From Cyathus striatus (lineage: Eukaryota > Basidiomycota > Agaricomycetes > Agaricales > Nidulariaceae): a stretch of 64,000 nt of DNA. The notes beneath the pieces were generated by a model, which was not told the DNA's origin, did not search any database, and saw only the letters and a list, made by a program, of their open reading frames with translations. Every line of letters starts with the position of its first letter. Within the stretch, counting starts at the first letter, position 1. Made by a program: the position numbers and the translations under genes. The stretch covers positions 2,914,001-2,978,000 of the forward strand of contig JAOVFP010000008.1 in the NCBI GenBank assembly GCA_025738555.1, in the 5' to 3' direction. Shown here one piece after another: positions 36,595 through 48,330 of the stretch.

Positions 36595-38032
36595 AATGTT
36601 ACGGTATGTTTAACCATCCCGTTAAATCGTAAATTCATCACTCCCTTAGTATTTGCATGGTATGTAATTTGCCAGTGGTAGACCTATTTCCACATTTATC
36701 TTCACGACGCCTCTATTATAAGTGGCTAGCTTAGCCCTCTGGGTAAGTCGTCTCATAAATTATGCGATATGTATCTCATTTCAGTTCTAATAACAGGTAT
36801 TTGAATACATCATAACTATGGACATGGAAGTAGAATATATTTGGAAATCGCCACATTGGAGTGTGGTGAAAGTACTATACTTCGCTGTGAGATACGGTAC
36901 ATATTTGGATAGCTGCTTAAACGTAGTTGGTGGGTAGAGTGAGTGGACTGAACGTGAGTCTACATTCTGACTAGTACACAGTTCAGCTTTTCCCTTCACT
37001 GTCTTCTACATCGTGCAAGTCTCTTTATAACGTAACCATATGTGAGCCCGACTTTTATTTGGTTAAATTATGTATATGTACTGATTTAAATCCATTCTTT
37101 CAGGGTCGGTTGCAATAGGAATGACAACTTCCGAAAGTTAGCATTCATTTATCGCAATTTGAGCGCTGTATCTACAGCTAATTACTGTCCAGTTATATTA
37201 ACCTTTCGCGTTTGGGCGGTCTGGAAAAAAACAAGAACTATGGCCATTATTCTAACTATGTTCTTCGTTGGTATCTTAATACCGCTATATGTTAATGTCG
37301 GAATTCTTGGAAATTCTCTAAAATGTACGCACTTTAAATATATCATAATTCTCGAGTAATGTCTGCTGATTAATCGATCGTCGACTATCGTCGACTTCAG
37401 TCGAATTTCAAACCCATCCCATAATCAGTGGATGTCTTGTAAGCAGTGCAAGAATTACATTGGAAGAGGCAATGTGGGGCTTGTTGTTGTCTTATGATAC
37501 TGGTGAGTACCTTTTCTGGGGATAATAACTTATCCCCCATCTACATAATATCTGCCTACACACACACCAACGTAAAATGATTTATTGCGACAGTTATGAT
37601 GTTGTTTATGCTACCACCTGCATACAAAGCTTGTCAGTCACACGTACCATTAGCTTCATGATGTTATAGCTTCAACGAATTTGCAGTTATGACAGGAGGC
37701 AAAACAAGTATGACAACAATTGTCATAAGAGATGGTAGGAACTCTCACTGAACAGATATTTCAAAAATCCTAAGTGGTTAATACTAGGGATTATGTACTA
37801 CATATACATATTCGGTGAGCATGGCTTAAATTTCAAGTATCTTTAGATGATCTCTTAAAGGCTAAATAGTATTGACGCTGGTGAATATGGTGGTTCAGCT
37901 GAAGCTCAGCGTGAGTGATAACATTCTCAAGCTTACAACGGTATCTTACTAATCTCTTTCATTTCACAGCCTGATTACTTTTCTCTGTTTACACCGTATG
38001 CAAGTCGACTCTTTCCTGGTTATGGAGACTAA
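36595..38032 (+). CDS. DUF6533-family seven-helix membrane protein (copy B)
   Basis: Putative start ATG at 36595. The exon ending near 36743 gives VASLALW, then VFEYIITMDMEVEYIWKSPH WSVVKVLYFAVRYG (about 36797-36930, DUF6533 core), LSAVSTANYCPVILTFRVWA VWKKTR (about 37160-37240), MFFVGILIPLYVNVGILGN, PIISGCLVSSARITLEEAMW (about 37416-37480), MMLFMLPPAYKA, TIVIRDG, YIYIF, LVNMVVQLKLS, and a last exon DYFSLFTPYASRLFPGYGD stopping at 38032. Exon borders agree with copy A. It also has the RVWAVW motif typical of the family after the fourth helix. Function unknown. One intron holds three TCGTCGAC-type words (37377-37400). Splice choices in the 5' part are uncertain. Confidence 0.68.
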
Positions 38033-38444
38033 TAAACAAATATTTTAGCATTTGGCGTGCTGTTCATTCGGCACTTTGTTGCCGCGTTGTTTTAAACATA
38101 CGCGAACAAGGATGGAAAGCTGTTCAAGTACATTGCACCACCATCTCAGGGGTGTAGGTTTGCTTGGTGTACGTGTGTGTTTTAATTATGGTATAGTATA
38201 GTTCTTGACATCTCGTTATAAGTCGTGGCTTATATATTGCAGGAAAGGTTATGTGAAACAGATCGCACTGCGATGCTTTAGAGATCGTCGTTGCCCTTGG
38301 TTGCCAGAGATTGTCGGTGTCGGAGATAGCCATAGATCAATAAATGTTCGTTCAGCGCTCATGTAGTTGATAGTCAGAAAGTACTACAGTATCATTGCGA
38401 GATCCAAGTAAACCCTCAGTCGGAATTTGAATTAGGCTGTTGCT

Positions 38445-38867
38445 GTGCCGCACTGGTGCGTTCCGCGTCGCTCATCAATACCGATGGCACCCTATTTTTA
38501 CCCTCTTGTAATCGCTCTGCCTTACAATCTCTCATACATGGCAGAGCATCTCCTTCCTCTCGTTAACACGACTTCTGAAATTTCTCAGCCACTTCAGTCT
38601 CTTGAAGACCAGCTCTCGTCTCTCAGGACCACTGTGGATGCCAGGAAACTCCACAAAACCCATCAGCTGCTCGAGGTCACACAAACACCAAGGCTGGAAA
38701 AGAGAGCTCAATCCATACTCAATCCAGAGAAGTCTTCACTCGAATCGGAGTGCGAGGAACTTGATTCAGAAGAAGAGGAAGATGTTATTCTAGCCTCTTC
38801 TTCAGCTGCAGTATATACCATGAAAGCTAATAGTGCCCTTTCATGTTGCTGTCGTTCAGATAAGTAA
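38445..38867 (+). CDS. Hypothetical acidic/coiled protein, doubtful
   Basis: Open frame of 140 codons. From an internal Met (near 38538) it reads MAEHLLPLVNTTSEISQ, a heptad-like stretch LQSLEDQLSSLRTTVDARKL, and an acidic run ELDSEEEEDV. No known domain. Base composition is more balanced than its surroundings and codon choice looks plausible, but there is no homologue I can name; it could be a fragment of a mobile-element protein. Confidence 0.3.
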   Translation: MPHWCVPRRSSIPMAPYFYPLVIALPYNLSYMAEHLLPLVNTTSEISQPLQSLEDQLSSLRTTVDARKLHKTHQLLEVTQTPRLEKRAQSILNPEKSSLESECEELDSEEEEDVILASSSAAVYTMKANSALSCCCRSDK

Positions 38868-41206
38868 GGCATAGCTCAGGGGAATGGTTGTTGAAGCTGC
38901 AGAACACGCTATCTCTATTATCTATGAAATCTACGATCACTGAGCGTACCGCATTCAGTGTGGGCTCGCAACCCGCGTTAACGCAATTCATTCCCCGACT
39001 GAACTCAGCTTTGACTAAGCGTCAGCTGCCTTCGTTTGTATCGGGGGTGTCAAACCTAGGATGACCTAGGACGATACGAAATGATGTTCAGACGCTACAA
39101 TCATTTTTCTTGGCGCTAGGTTTGAACTCCCCTATTTTTAACCTCCGCTGTTCCGGTTCATGGCAAGCGTGACAATCCGCAACATTTCAACTCTAAAATC
39201 TTTGCAAGTTAAACTAAACTAAAATACATAAAAGGTGTTTTATACTTTTTATTAGACTAATTGTTAAGTTTAAGAGTGAAATGTGTGCGAGAAAGTGCTA
39301 AACACGAGCCAGACCGATTCAGTGGTTGACCGAACTACTGGTGAACGATAGTAGCGATTGGCAACTGCCAACAAAATTATTCAACTTACGGAGTTACTTC
39401 TCTAGTCATCATCTTCTAAGAGCTTCTAATGTTCCAAGACGTATTCGTTAGTCTATAGGTAAACCTAACTAGCTGGACCTTAGAACGTTGGAATTACTCG
39501 TAAGTATGACCTAGTTGGGATAATCAGATTCTAAAGAGTCAGATCTAAACATTGGTTTTCACCAAAAGTTTGACAAATTTGGCGATATAGTATTACACTC
39601 TACCTACAAACTTCAAAGGCCTTCAAATTTTGGTACCTTTGCCAGAATCAGAGACACTTGACATTGCACTAGCTTCGAAGGGTCCCTGTTGGTTTGTGGA
39701 CCCAAACGTCGGACAAGAGGCGGTGGTCCGTTGGATGATTCTGGACCTGGGAAGATCCGATGATCACTGAAGCTTGAAGCTTGAAGGTCAGCGCCTTCAC
39801 CGTGATCAAATCGCAATTGCTTCTTCTGAGACCTAATGCCATATTCAACACCTTCGTTCATATCCGTACTAATAGCACAAACGCTCATACCTGTGCAGAA
39901 AACTTCTGAGGTAGGTCGGAGTCTTGTATCTTTAGATGTCTTTACGATCTCTGAGTCTAAATAGTTGTCCAATCTCTCCCTCTGGAGTTGCGCCCATCGA
40001 TTTCCGTGGGTAATTGAAGCACTAAATTGGCAATAGGGGTGCCGGAGATCTCTTGTAAGTCAGCGTGAGTTGGCACACACTATTATTACCACTATGCAGC
40101 TGCGTCGTATCACAACTTATGTAGGTGTTTTTTATTCTACCATCACATCCACTGTTGATCATGAATAGATTACCGCCATAATTTTAATCTATAGTTTCGC
40201 CACTTACACCGAAAATATGGTGCGCGCTCACTCACTGAGATGCCTCCAGCCACATACCTCCTGGTGTCCTACCACCGGTAGGGCATCTTGAGTTACATAC
40301 TATACCGCCAACCTTTTGCTTGCTACAAGCTCTCTTCCCATCTTACATCACTTACTATATTACCTTATCATACGGTAGACGCTACATTGTCGCGACATAT
40401 GGCCTTCCATAACCGACATAAAATACAGGATTTTTTATTTTATTTTTAAAAAAAGACATGTAGTACATTTCGTAGGCTTCTGAGTGGTGGAAGTGGAAGG
40501 AGCGGATGTCCTTGTATATAGGCTTGGATAGGGCTGCATGTCGATATGGCTGTCACTGTTTGCAGGGAGGTTGAGAGCTGGCGCCTCGGAGAGGACGGCA
40601 GGGCATAGTAGGAAAGGAAAAAGCGGGAGATAACAAGGGAAAATAGAACGGAGGGAAAGGGTGAGAAGTAACATATGAACAGTGACGACGAAGGAGAGGG
40701 AAGAGGAGGAGAGGTGATGGGGGAAGAGAAATTTGAAGTAAAGAGAGTGAAAGACACAAACCGACACGTCCGACAACCAATTTCTCTCGCCCAATTAACA
40801 TACGTAAGCCCTAACAGAGCTCTGTCTCCCCCATGAGAGTCTCATCCAACCCATCGCTCTTTAGCAGCATCAAGGAGCGAAGGAGGCGAAGGAGGTGGTC
40901 AAATACTACCTCTTGCGTCTGCGTCACCGTTCCCGCTGCAGTCGTCTTTAGTGGTTTCACGGTTTCATCTTTGATTGCAATATAAACATCAGCGCCTATG
41001 TTATATTGAAAGAAAAAGAGAAAGTACGAGAGTTCCTCCGCTGCCCCTCCTTAACATTCTGAACTGACCTATAGTCACTTATTAAGCGTAGCTGGTCCTG
41101 AGCGGAACTGGAGGGGTAAGGCGAGGAGAGGAAGACAGGATGTCGATGGACAATGTAAAGGAGTGAAGTCGTGTCACCGCAGAATGTTACAAGGATTTGC
41201 AAGGGG
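38868..41206. other. Region with no supported gene
   Basis: Contains a short inverted repeat around CAAACCTAG (39042-39059 and 39116-39133), a minus-strand 119-codon open frame without motif (39613-39972), and a purine-rich plus strand at 40490-40800 that gives low-complexity Ser/Leu/Pro frames on the minus strand. Confidence 0.5.
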
Positions 41207-42265
41207 TAGTCTCGGCTACCCATCCGTTTGCGGCGATTCGTCCTAAAAAGGACTTCCCACCACAACCGTCTGGGAAATGACCAGACACTTTAGAAGGGGT
41301 TTGCATTCCGCGTTTATCGGGAATTCGGAAGGCTTGTCTTGCATGACAAAGGCTTGAAATGTTCACGTGACTTACCCGTTTTGGTATGTATTTCCTGCTT
41401 TGTAATCACAGAAATGTGTCGCGTCCCCGACCCATCCACAGTGTGTTATCCATGTCCCCTTAATTTTGCTACTCTGTATCGTTATTTTTGATCAACATCT
41501 TTAAATGTTGTTCCCTGACCATAATACTCCAATTAATAGTCAATGATGTAGTACTTATAAGTATACATGTTACTAATTACTTAAGAGAATTTGAAGAGAA
41601 TTATACAAGAATTGCATTGACATTTGAACACATTAAAATAATCCTGAAGCAACTACTGTTACAGTCAAAATTTACAAACAGACTTTTCTTTAATCTTCTG
41701 TATCCCTCCCAACTTTCTGTGTCTGCACTGTAAAGGTCAAAGAAACAAAAATAGTGCAAGTCAGTTGAACGTCTGTTTGGCTTGTGACGTTCTAAGGTAT
41801 GGTAGGGAATTAGTGAGTTAAAATAAAAATGAGAACGTAGTGATATTCTGTGAGACATATACAATGAGAGTGACAATAAAATTAAAGAAATGATGAAACA
41901 CAATACTCTGAGACTGATTATTAGTGGGACAGATCTTCACTAAATTGGAAGGATGTAGATACAATTTACAGAGTCCCTATCAAAAAATAACGATACAGAG
42001 TAGCAAAACTAAGGGGACATGGATAACACACTGTGGATGGGTCGGGGACGTGACACATTTCTGTGATTACAAAGCAGGAAATACATACCAAAATGGGTAA
42101 GTCACGTGAACATTTCAAGCCTTTGTCATGCAAGACAAGCCTTCCGAATTCCCGATAAACGCGGAATGCAAACCCCTTCTAAAGTGTCTGGTCATTTCCC
42201 AGACGGTTGTGGTGGGAAGTCCTTTTTAGGACGAATCGCCGCAAACGGATGGGTAGCCGAGACTA
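41207..42265. mobile_element. Mutator-like non-autonomous element (1059 bp)
   Basis: Terminal inverted repeats of about 280 bp start TAGTCTCGGCTACCCATCCG on the left and end with its exact complement on the right; the arms (41207-41485 and 41987-42265) differ at only a few positions. A perfect 9-bp direct repeat TGCAAGGGG flanks it (41198-41206 and 42266-42274). Long inverted repeats plus a 9-bp duplication are the hallmarks of Mutator-like elements. The ~500-bp interior has no transposase, only a dispersed motif (41738-41799). The near-identical arms and perfect duplication indicate recent movement. Confidence 0.9.
41738..41799 (-). repeat. Dispersed motif, copy 3 of 3
   Basis: Lies in the interior of the Mutator-like element. 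Related to 25298-25355 and 32401-32459; ends GACGTTCTAAGGT. Confidence 0.5.
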
Positions 42266-42834
42266 TGCAAGGGGTACCACAGAGACGCATCAGATTCCTG
42301 TCGATTGGGAGTGTTTTTGTATGTTTCGAGAGGGAGAACTCAGATGGGGCGCTGTTGGTGGGTAGGGTGGGGCTGTAGACAATACTCACGTGGAAATGTT
42401 TGCCGAGGATCCCTATAAGAGCCATACCGAATTAGACGAAGCAGTTATCTGTGATTTATCGAAGTATATAATGGCTGGAACGGTAGTTTAGGGTTAGGGC
42501 TATCTTGAAGTCCGAAGATGAAAAGGGTTACTCGTTATTTGGTGTTGGTTCGAGTCCCTCGGTCGTTCGTGTTCCCGAGGAAGTCTATGAGCGTATTGTG
42601 GAGGAAGATACTAGCTTGGGGGTATCTTCTTGACAAAGAATATACGAGTGGAACGACGTCCGTCGATCCTCCAGTTCTAGTGAGGTACGATTCAAGCTGA
42701 AATGGGGGAAACGAAAACCTGGATTCAATGAGCGTACGTACGGCAGTTTAAGTAGCTAACAAATGCAGTATGTATGAGTAAGCGACAGTAAGAATGAAGT
42801 GTGTAACGGTAATGAAAAACACGAGTTTCGCATC

Positions 42835-42856
42835 GCAGGCAAACTGCGTGCTCTAC
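42835..42856 (+). repeat. Hairpin-CTCTAC motif, copy 3 of 4
   Basis: GCAGGCAAACTGCGTGC (one stem mismatch) followed by TCTACAG. Confidence 0.5.
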
Positions 42857-43527
42857 AGTATGCACAATCACTGTAATGTCAATGGATCGGATTAGGGGTT
42901 GGCTTAAAGCTTAAAGGAAGGTTGTCGTTGGGTTGTCGGTGGTCGCGGACATCGGAAGTAGGGGCACGTACAATCGTGGGAAGTTGCACGTGCAAGCCGG
43001 AAAGAATTGTGTCAGACTGTTAGTATCAGTGATAATTGATAATACTCTATGGTACTTACAGAATGTAGGCTACATGTTCTGGTCATGTCCCAACCAGGTC
43101 CTAACGTGCACTAGTCGAAAAATGCGTTAATGACTTCACATCTGGAAAGAACACTTTGTTCGAATATTCGCCTCCAAGTCTGCGGTTGGTCTGCAGTGTG
43201 CACAATGGCCAAACGAGGGTCTCAATTAAATTCTACCGACCCAACTTTGGGTAGCGCAAAGCATCTTCGATTTTATACATAATAGGAAATTATGACACGA
43301 CTCATATATATACATACTGTAGACATAAATAGGAGTGTAAAATGAGCATAATTGAAGTGATAGTTTATCAAAATGACTTCAGAGACAACGCAAAACTTCG
43401 AATGAATTGTGGCATGAATACCTAGCGTCCTCCATTTCGAAATAGAGGTGAGAGGCTAAAAAGAAATTGAAAGTTGATATCCTGGACGCATAAATACAAG
43501 TTGATAATGAGTGTGGAAGCAATAGTA

Positions 43528-44926
43528 TCAAAGAGGATGAAGAGCTAAAAACTCCTCTCCCAGGGGGGTACGTTGTGAGTTCCTGAATTTCTCCATTTTC
43601 AGGTGGATGCGAGAAACCAGTATGGCAACTAAAGCCCATCCAGCGCTTAAGAATATGATTAAGATAAACAATGCTTAATTTGAGACAGCGAGCTACTCAC
43701 AATAGAAGAATAAAGAACGCATCCGTCTGGTGCAAACAATTTAGTCATTTTTTTGTGGAGTCGTGACTGCATGAATACTTACAGGGCCATATATAGCGGT
43801 CAGCAGGAGTATGAAATGAATAACTGCATATATATCTCAATAAAGTAAACGGTTAGTTCTCTTGCAACGCACCAGTATTTCCCTGTGTTATATAAATGAG
43901 TCGAGAAGAAACGTAGCTAATTTTACAGACGTACCAGAAAATACTTCGCCCCATCCTTATATAAATTAATGAATAGTTCAGCATTGCTACGATAAGGACG
44001 GTCGAGTGCGTTATATACCGTCACTAAAATGATAAAGATATCAAAGGCACACTACAAGATATTCAGTTCCATTATAGGTAATTACCGCATTGTAATTAGT
44101 AGTTACCATCGGTGCTATAACGCCAATTATATCTTTGGGATTCGTTGTAATTATACAGCTATTAAAGTTTTCTTGAATGAAAATAGGTTCTGAAAACACG
44201 AAGTATAAGAGCAAAAAAAATAGCACGTTAATATGAATCTTACGGTGCTTCAATGCTATCGTCGTAAGAACCGCAAATATGTACGAGATAAACATTGCCG
44301 CGCAGAAACCAGCGATTAGACAGTACAAGATAACTCGACGCTGATCGGTTAAGGCGTACAATCGAAGGACCAAAGCGACTACAAAAATTTAATTATTACA
44401 CCGAGCTATCATGCATCGTGAAGTTGACGTACAATGAGAAATCTGAACCACCATGGGTCCGCAAAAAGCTATAAATATAAGTAAGCTCCTGCAACTGGTG
44501 GGACGTTAACTTCACCGGATAGTCATATTTATCACTGAATACTTACAGCTATAAGAATTATGAGGTTATTATATCTGGTAGCGATTTATAAATCAATAAC
44601 GTACATGCGGAGAAGGCACGTGAATTCCGCTGGTAACTAGTATGGAATTAATCAGATTAAAAGGTTTTATTGGCCGAAATAAAAAGGGGCGTACCGTATG
44701 CAATGAATACAAGAAACGCCTCGTTACCATACCGATTCAACGTGAAGGCAATTCTAACCATCCACTTTGACACCCCGGGTGCTTTACTTTTCCAGATTAA
44801 ATCAACTTCTCGATCCAACGTAGTTAGATGGTCCCAAATCATCGCGGAAAGGAAACCACCAGTCAAATATCTGGAAGCCTGCAAACTATATAAAATACCG
44901 CGAGGGACGAAGGCTGGAAGACTCAT
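43528..44926 (-). CDS. DUF6533-family seven-helix membrane protein (copy C)
   Basis: The start ATG at 44926 gives MSLPAFVPRGILYSLQASRY, then WDHLTTLDREVDLIWKSKAP (clear DUF6533 core: D-H-x-x-T-L-D-x-E-V-x-x-I-W) and FTLNRYGNEAFLVFIAYG. Later exons: VALVLRLYALTDQRRVILYC (R-L-Y-A-L replaces the RVWA of copies A and B), FISYIFAVLTTIALKHR, QENFNSCIITTNPKDIIGV, VTVYNALDRPYRSNAELFIN LYKDGAKYFL, VIHFILLLTAIYGP, and a C-terminal exon WALVAILVSRIHLKMEKFRN with the family's S-R-x-x-L-x-x-x motif, stopping at 43528. About 330 residues, normal for the family. No frame break found. It is more distant from A and B than they are from each other. Confidence 0.75.
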
Positions 44927-46449
44927 AATTGGACAGATGAAAAAAGTCGTGGTCTTGCGTGGTGGTCTTTGCGCTTAAAGCTGTTTAAAGTAGGAAACAA
45001 ATATTCATGAGGGTCGCATATGGGCAAATATGAGGAAGATATTTATGTCAGGAATTCAACAGTGTATGTGTAGCCTACCATAACTATCCGTTGGGAACCC
45101 GCCATGATATCATGCACAGCAGCAAAAGATGCATCACTCGTGTTTGCTGATATGTAGAAATACATACGTATCATTTGAAGTTGAAGTGTGTTAAATGAAC
45201 TCAAGACAATCTGACGAGAGATTACTGCAAGATTGCTGCCAAGTGATCAGATAACTAGCAATGTGATGCTATCGCATCAACTATTCATAACGAGAAGATC
45301 CGCACGAATGGTTCAGAAGGCACAAGAAGCCTGATGTTCTATAACATGATCGGTCTGTAAAGAGACTTTTCGATTGCTCGAAAAGGAAAGCAAGGATATT
45401 AAGTAGCTTGTATGCTCAACGTTCCACGTTCAATTGCCGCATGGGACCAGAGTTCAATAAAAGCTTCCATTTCATCAGCTTCAATGTCACAGAAGGGTTC
45501 GATATACACGCCAGCGTAACATTATGGACAATTCCGGCTCCAAGAGCTACTGAGGTTGCATTTTGTCAATAAAATTTCCCCTTCCTTTTCTGTCATTCTT
45601 CAACTGTAGGTAATGAACGGAAACACATATTATGTTCAATGTCACGTATATAATGGACTATAATTCCTACATGATATAGATAAGTAGAAGGTTTCACCTA
45701 GCATCATATTGATTCAGAATCCCAGACTTCAAAGCATGCTATAAGTATCATTCGCACAGAAGCTTATCAACAGGCTATGTACTACAGCACTACAATGTAT
45801 CGATCACTATCACTGTGAACTATACTTATCTCCGCATTATTTCGTGATAGACTTCACTATATATATTTGTCATCTGATATAGGCTTGATAGATTACATCA
45901 ATTGTGTAAAGGTATGAGTGTGCCGGCGAATGAATACATCCACCGCAACAGCGATCCAAGCCAATGGGAATGTTATTCTCTTAGCATATAGAGGTGACCA
46001 GTGACCTCAGTCTTCATTCTTAATAAAGAAAAATCTAATACTAGTAAGACGGTATCGTGGCTGGAGCACAGTTACATATGAGTCACCTCAGATACTGTAC
46101 TATTTCGACCAACCGTTCGGTCACGCGTCAGTGTGTCATGAACAGAACAGCTGAAGGGCTTTGTCACTGGCCGCAGAGGGTCGCGAACAGAGGTACCGAG
46201 AACATTGGAGAAAATAATGAGTTTTCTACGAACAGTACACAATATTGGTCACACACTTTAGTGACCGTCGAACAGAGGTTCAGGCCGTCACACTCGGATG
46301 GGTGCGAACAGCTGGTCGAAATAGTACAGTAATAACTGTGCCGATCTATCCAATATGCATAAGCGCTTGAGCAATCACATTCACACTGCTCTACACATGA
46401 GTATCCAGTTGCATTTAATGCTGCGTTAAGTCTCGTTAAGTAGTCTGTG
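44927..46449. other. Intergenic region
   Basis: No gene supported. Contains the upstream region of DUF6533 copy C. Overlapping open frames at 46057-46332 (+) and 46164-46481 (-) have no motif. Confidence 0.5.
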
Positions 46450-47503
46450 CCCAAAAGCGGCCTCGACACATATGGTGACATTCGAGCTTAATTTATTTTG
46501 GTTGAACTTAACGCACCAGTGACTCCGTTTCTGATTGATCGCTGTCGGTGACTACCGGGGGTGCGAAATGTTTCGTCACCGGGGGGTTGATTGATATTGT
46601 TAACAACCTAGTTGTAATCAATACGTACTTCGTATTAGTAGTTTGAAGTTGTTTAATTGAAATCAATTCGAAATCATTGGCTTATTATAATGAAATCAAT
46701 AAGATGAATAGAACTGGCATTGCGGTAATAAATCAATAAAATAAAATCAATTAGAAATAAATGTATGGTCCCCAATCGCGCGCATAACGTAGCTATACAG
46801 CTGTTAACCACGTCAGCATAGTCGTTACGCCACTAGATCTTTTTAATGTAGTACGCTTCGGGCTACTTAACTAGTAACTCGCTGTCATTTCTATGGACTT
46901 AGTAGAATTTGATAAAGTTAGTGATACACATTCTCCAACGTATCCCAACCCACACATTGTACCAGCACTATAGTGTGAGGTTTATTTAATCTACTCTCAT
47001 GCCCCTACTAATGACTTATTTTTTACGAATTTCAGCTAAGTAGTGACAGCGAAGGATTGGTTAAGTAGCCCAAAGTGTACTACATTAAAATGGCCAGGTG
47101 ATGTAGCGGCTATGCTGACGTGGTTAACAGCTGTATAGCTACGTTATGCGCGCGATTGGGAACCATACATTTATTTCTAATTGATTTTATTTTATTGATT
47201 TGTTACTACAATGGTTCTATTCATCTTATTGATTTCATTATTTTAAGCCAATGATTTCGAATTGATTTCGATTAAACAATTTCTAACTACTAACCATTGA
47301 TTTCAAACTACTAATACAAAGTACGTATTGATTACAACTATGTAGGTTATTTGCAATATCAATCAACCCCCCGGTGGCGAAACATTTCGCACCCCCGGTA
47401 GTCACCGACAGCGATCAATCAGAATCGAAGCCACTGGTGCGTTAAGTTCAACCAAAATAGATTAAGCTCGATTGTCACCATATGTGTCGAGGCCGCTTTT
47501 GGG
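46450..47503. mobile_element. 1054-bp long-inverted-repeat element
   Basis: The ends read CCCAAAAGCGGCCTCGACAC and its complement. The arms run about 46450-46890 and 47060-47503 with high similarity, sharing landmarks CACCGGGGGGTTGATTGA, GCGCGCATAACGTAGC and TTAACCACGTCAGCAT in opposite order. The loop is about 150 bases. There is no coding capacity. The 9-base flanks (TAGTCTGTG and TACTTTGAA) match only at 5 positions, so no target duplication is proven. Size and form resemble the Mutator-like element at 41207, but the ends are different. Confidence 0.8.
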
Positions 47504-48330
47504 TACTTTGAAGATCTCCACTGATTCTCCGCGTTGGATTTCAGAGCACTCTTCAACCCCTCACCAGCGCTTCAGGGCACTGTTCTGTCCCTTCAAAATT
47601 AAAGAAGTATATTTCCTACAACAGGAGCTTTAACGGAGAGCTTTCTGATATCGTTCCCTTCAGAACATTATTAGTGGTCACGCTGACGTACGTTTCACTT
47701 CACTAGACCTACTCCGGGGACAATGTTGCGACACATAGACTTAATATGATGAACGAGAATGAATGTTTCCAATTGAAGTGTCCACGGGTCTATATAAACA
47801 GCCTTCTCCGTGGACCGTGCATCGCAATAACAGACGCACGCTGCAGGCGGCTGGCACTCAGGAGCTCAGAAATGATCGAGAATAGATTGCGATCGACAGC
47901 CAAGCACATACCACGTCTGCGTGCTTCTTTTATCTCAGGGCAACCCAAATGAAGTATTGTTAAGGATCAAGCGCCCAAATCAAATGCAAGATGAATTATT
48001 TATAGCCACAGCGTAACTAGCAACTCGTCCTTCCTAGCTTCACTCATGAACGGGGAAGTGTCACGAAAGGTATACTACCAGAATACCAATACACCGCCTT
48101 AAGGTTAATACTGGTTGATATCATCGGCGAAGTTGTCACCCCCATTCTGCTCCTGTACTTTGCATATACCGGATGATTCCGCTTGAACCATGATGCTATT
48201 TGGTCAGAACTCAAAATTCAGATTGCTCCTTATTTAATTGGTATGAACACAGGCCTCTCAATCTACAGTTGACCCCTCACAGTCGTTCGAGTTTTCTGAA
48301 CGCTCGAAGCTACTCTTCAAGTTACTGCCG
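47504..48330. other. Upstream region of transporter copy C
   Basis: No gene supported; the open frame at 47746-47952 has no motif. Confidence 0.5.

Noticed and set aside
40435..40801. Minus-strand open frames of 82-119 codons
   Set aside because: Purine-rich plus strand gives several overlapping open frames without any motif or splice support.
42525..42575. tRNA-like T-arm (GGTTCGAGTCC)
   Set aside because: The bases beside the loop do not pair and no acceptor, D or anticodon stem fits upstream.
46057..46481. Overlapping 91- and 105-codon open frames on both strands
   Set aside because: No motif, no partner exon, and they run into the inverted-repeat element at 46450.
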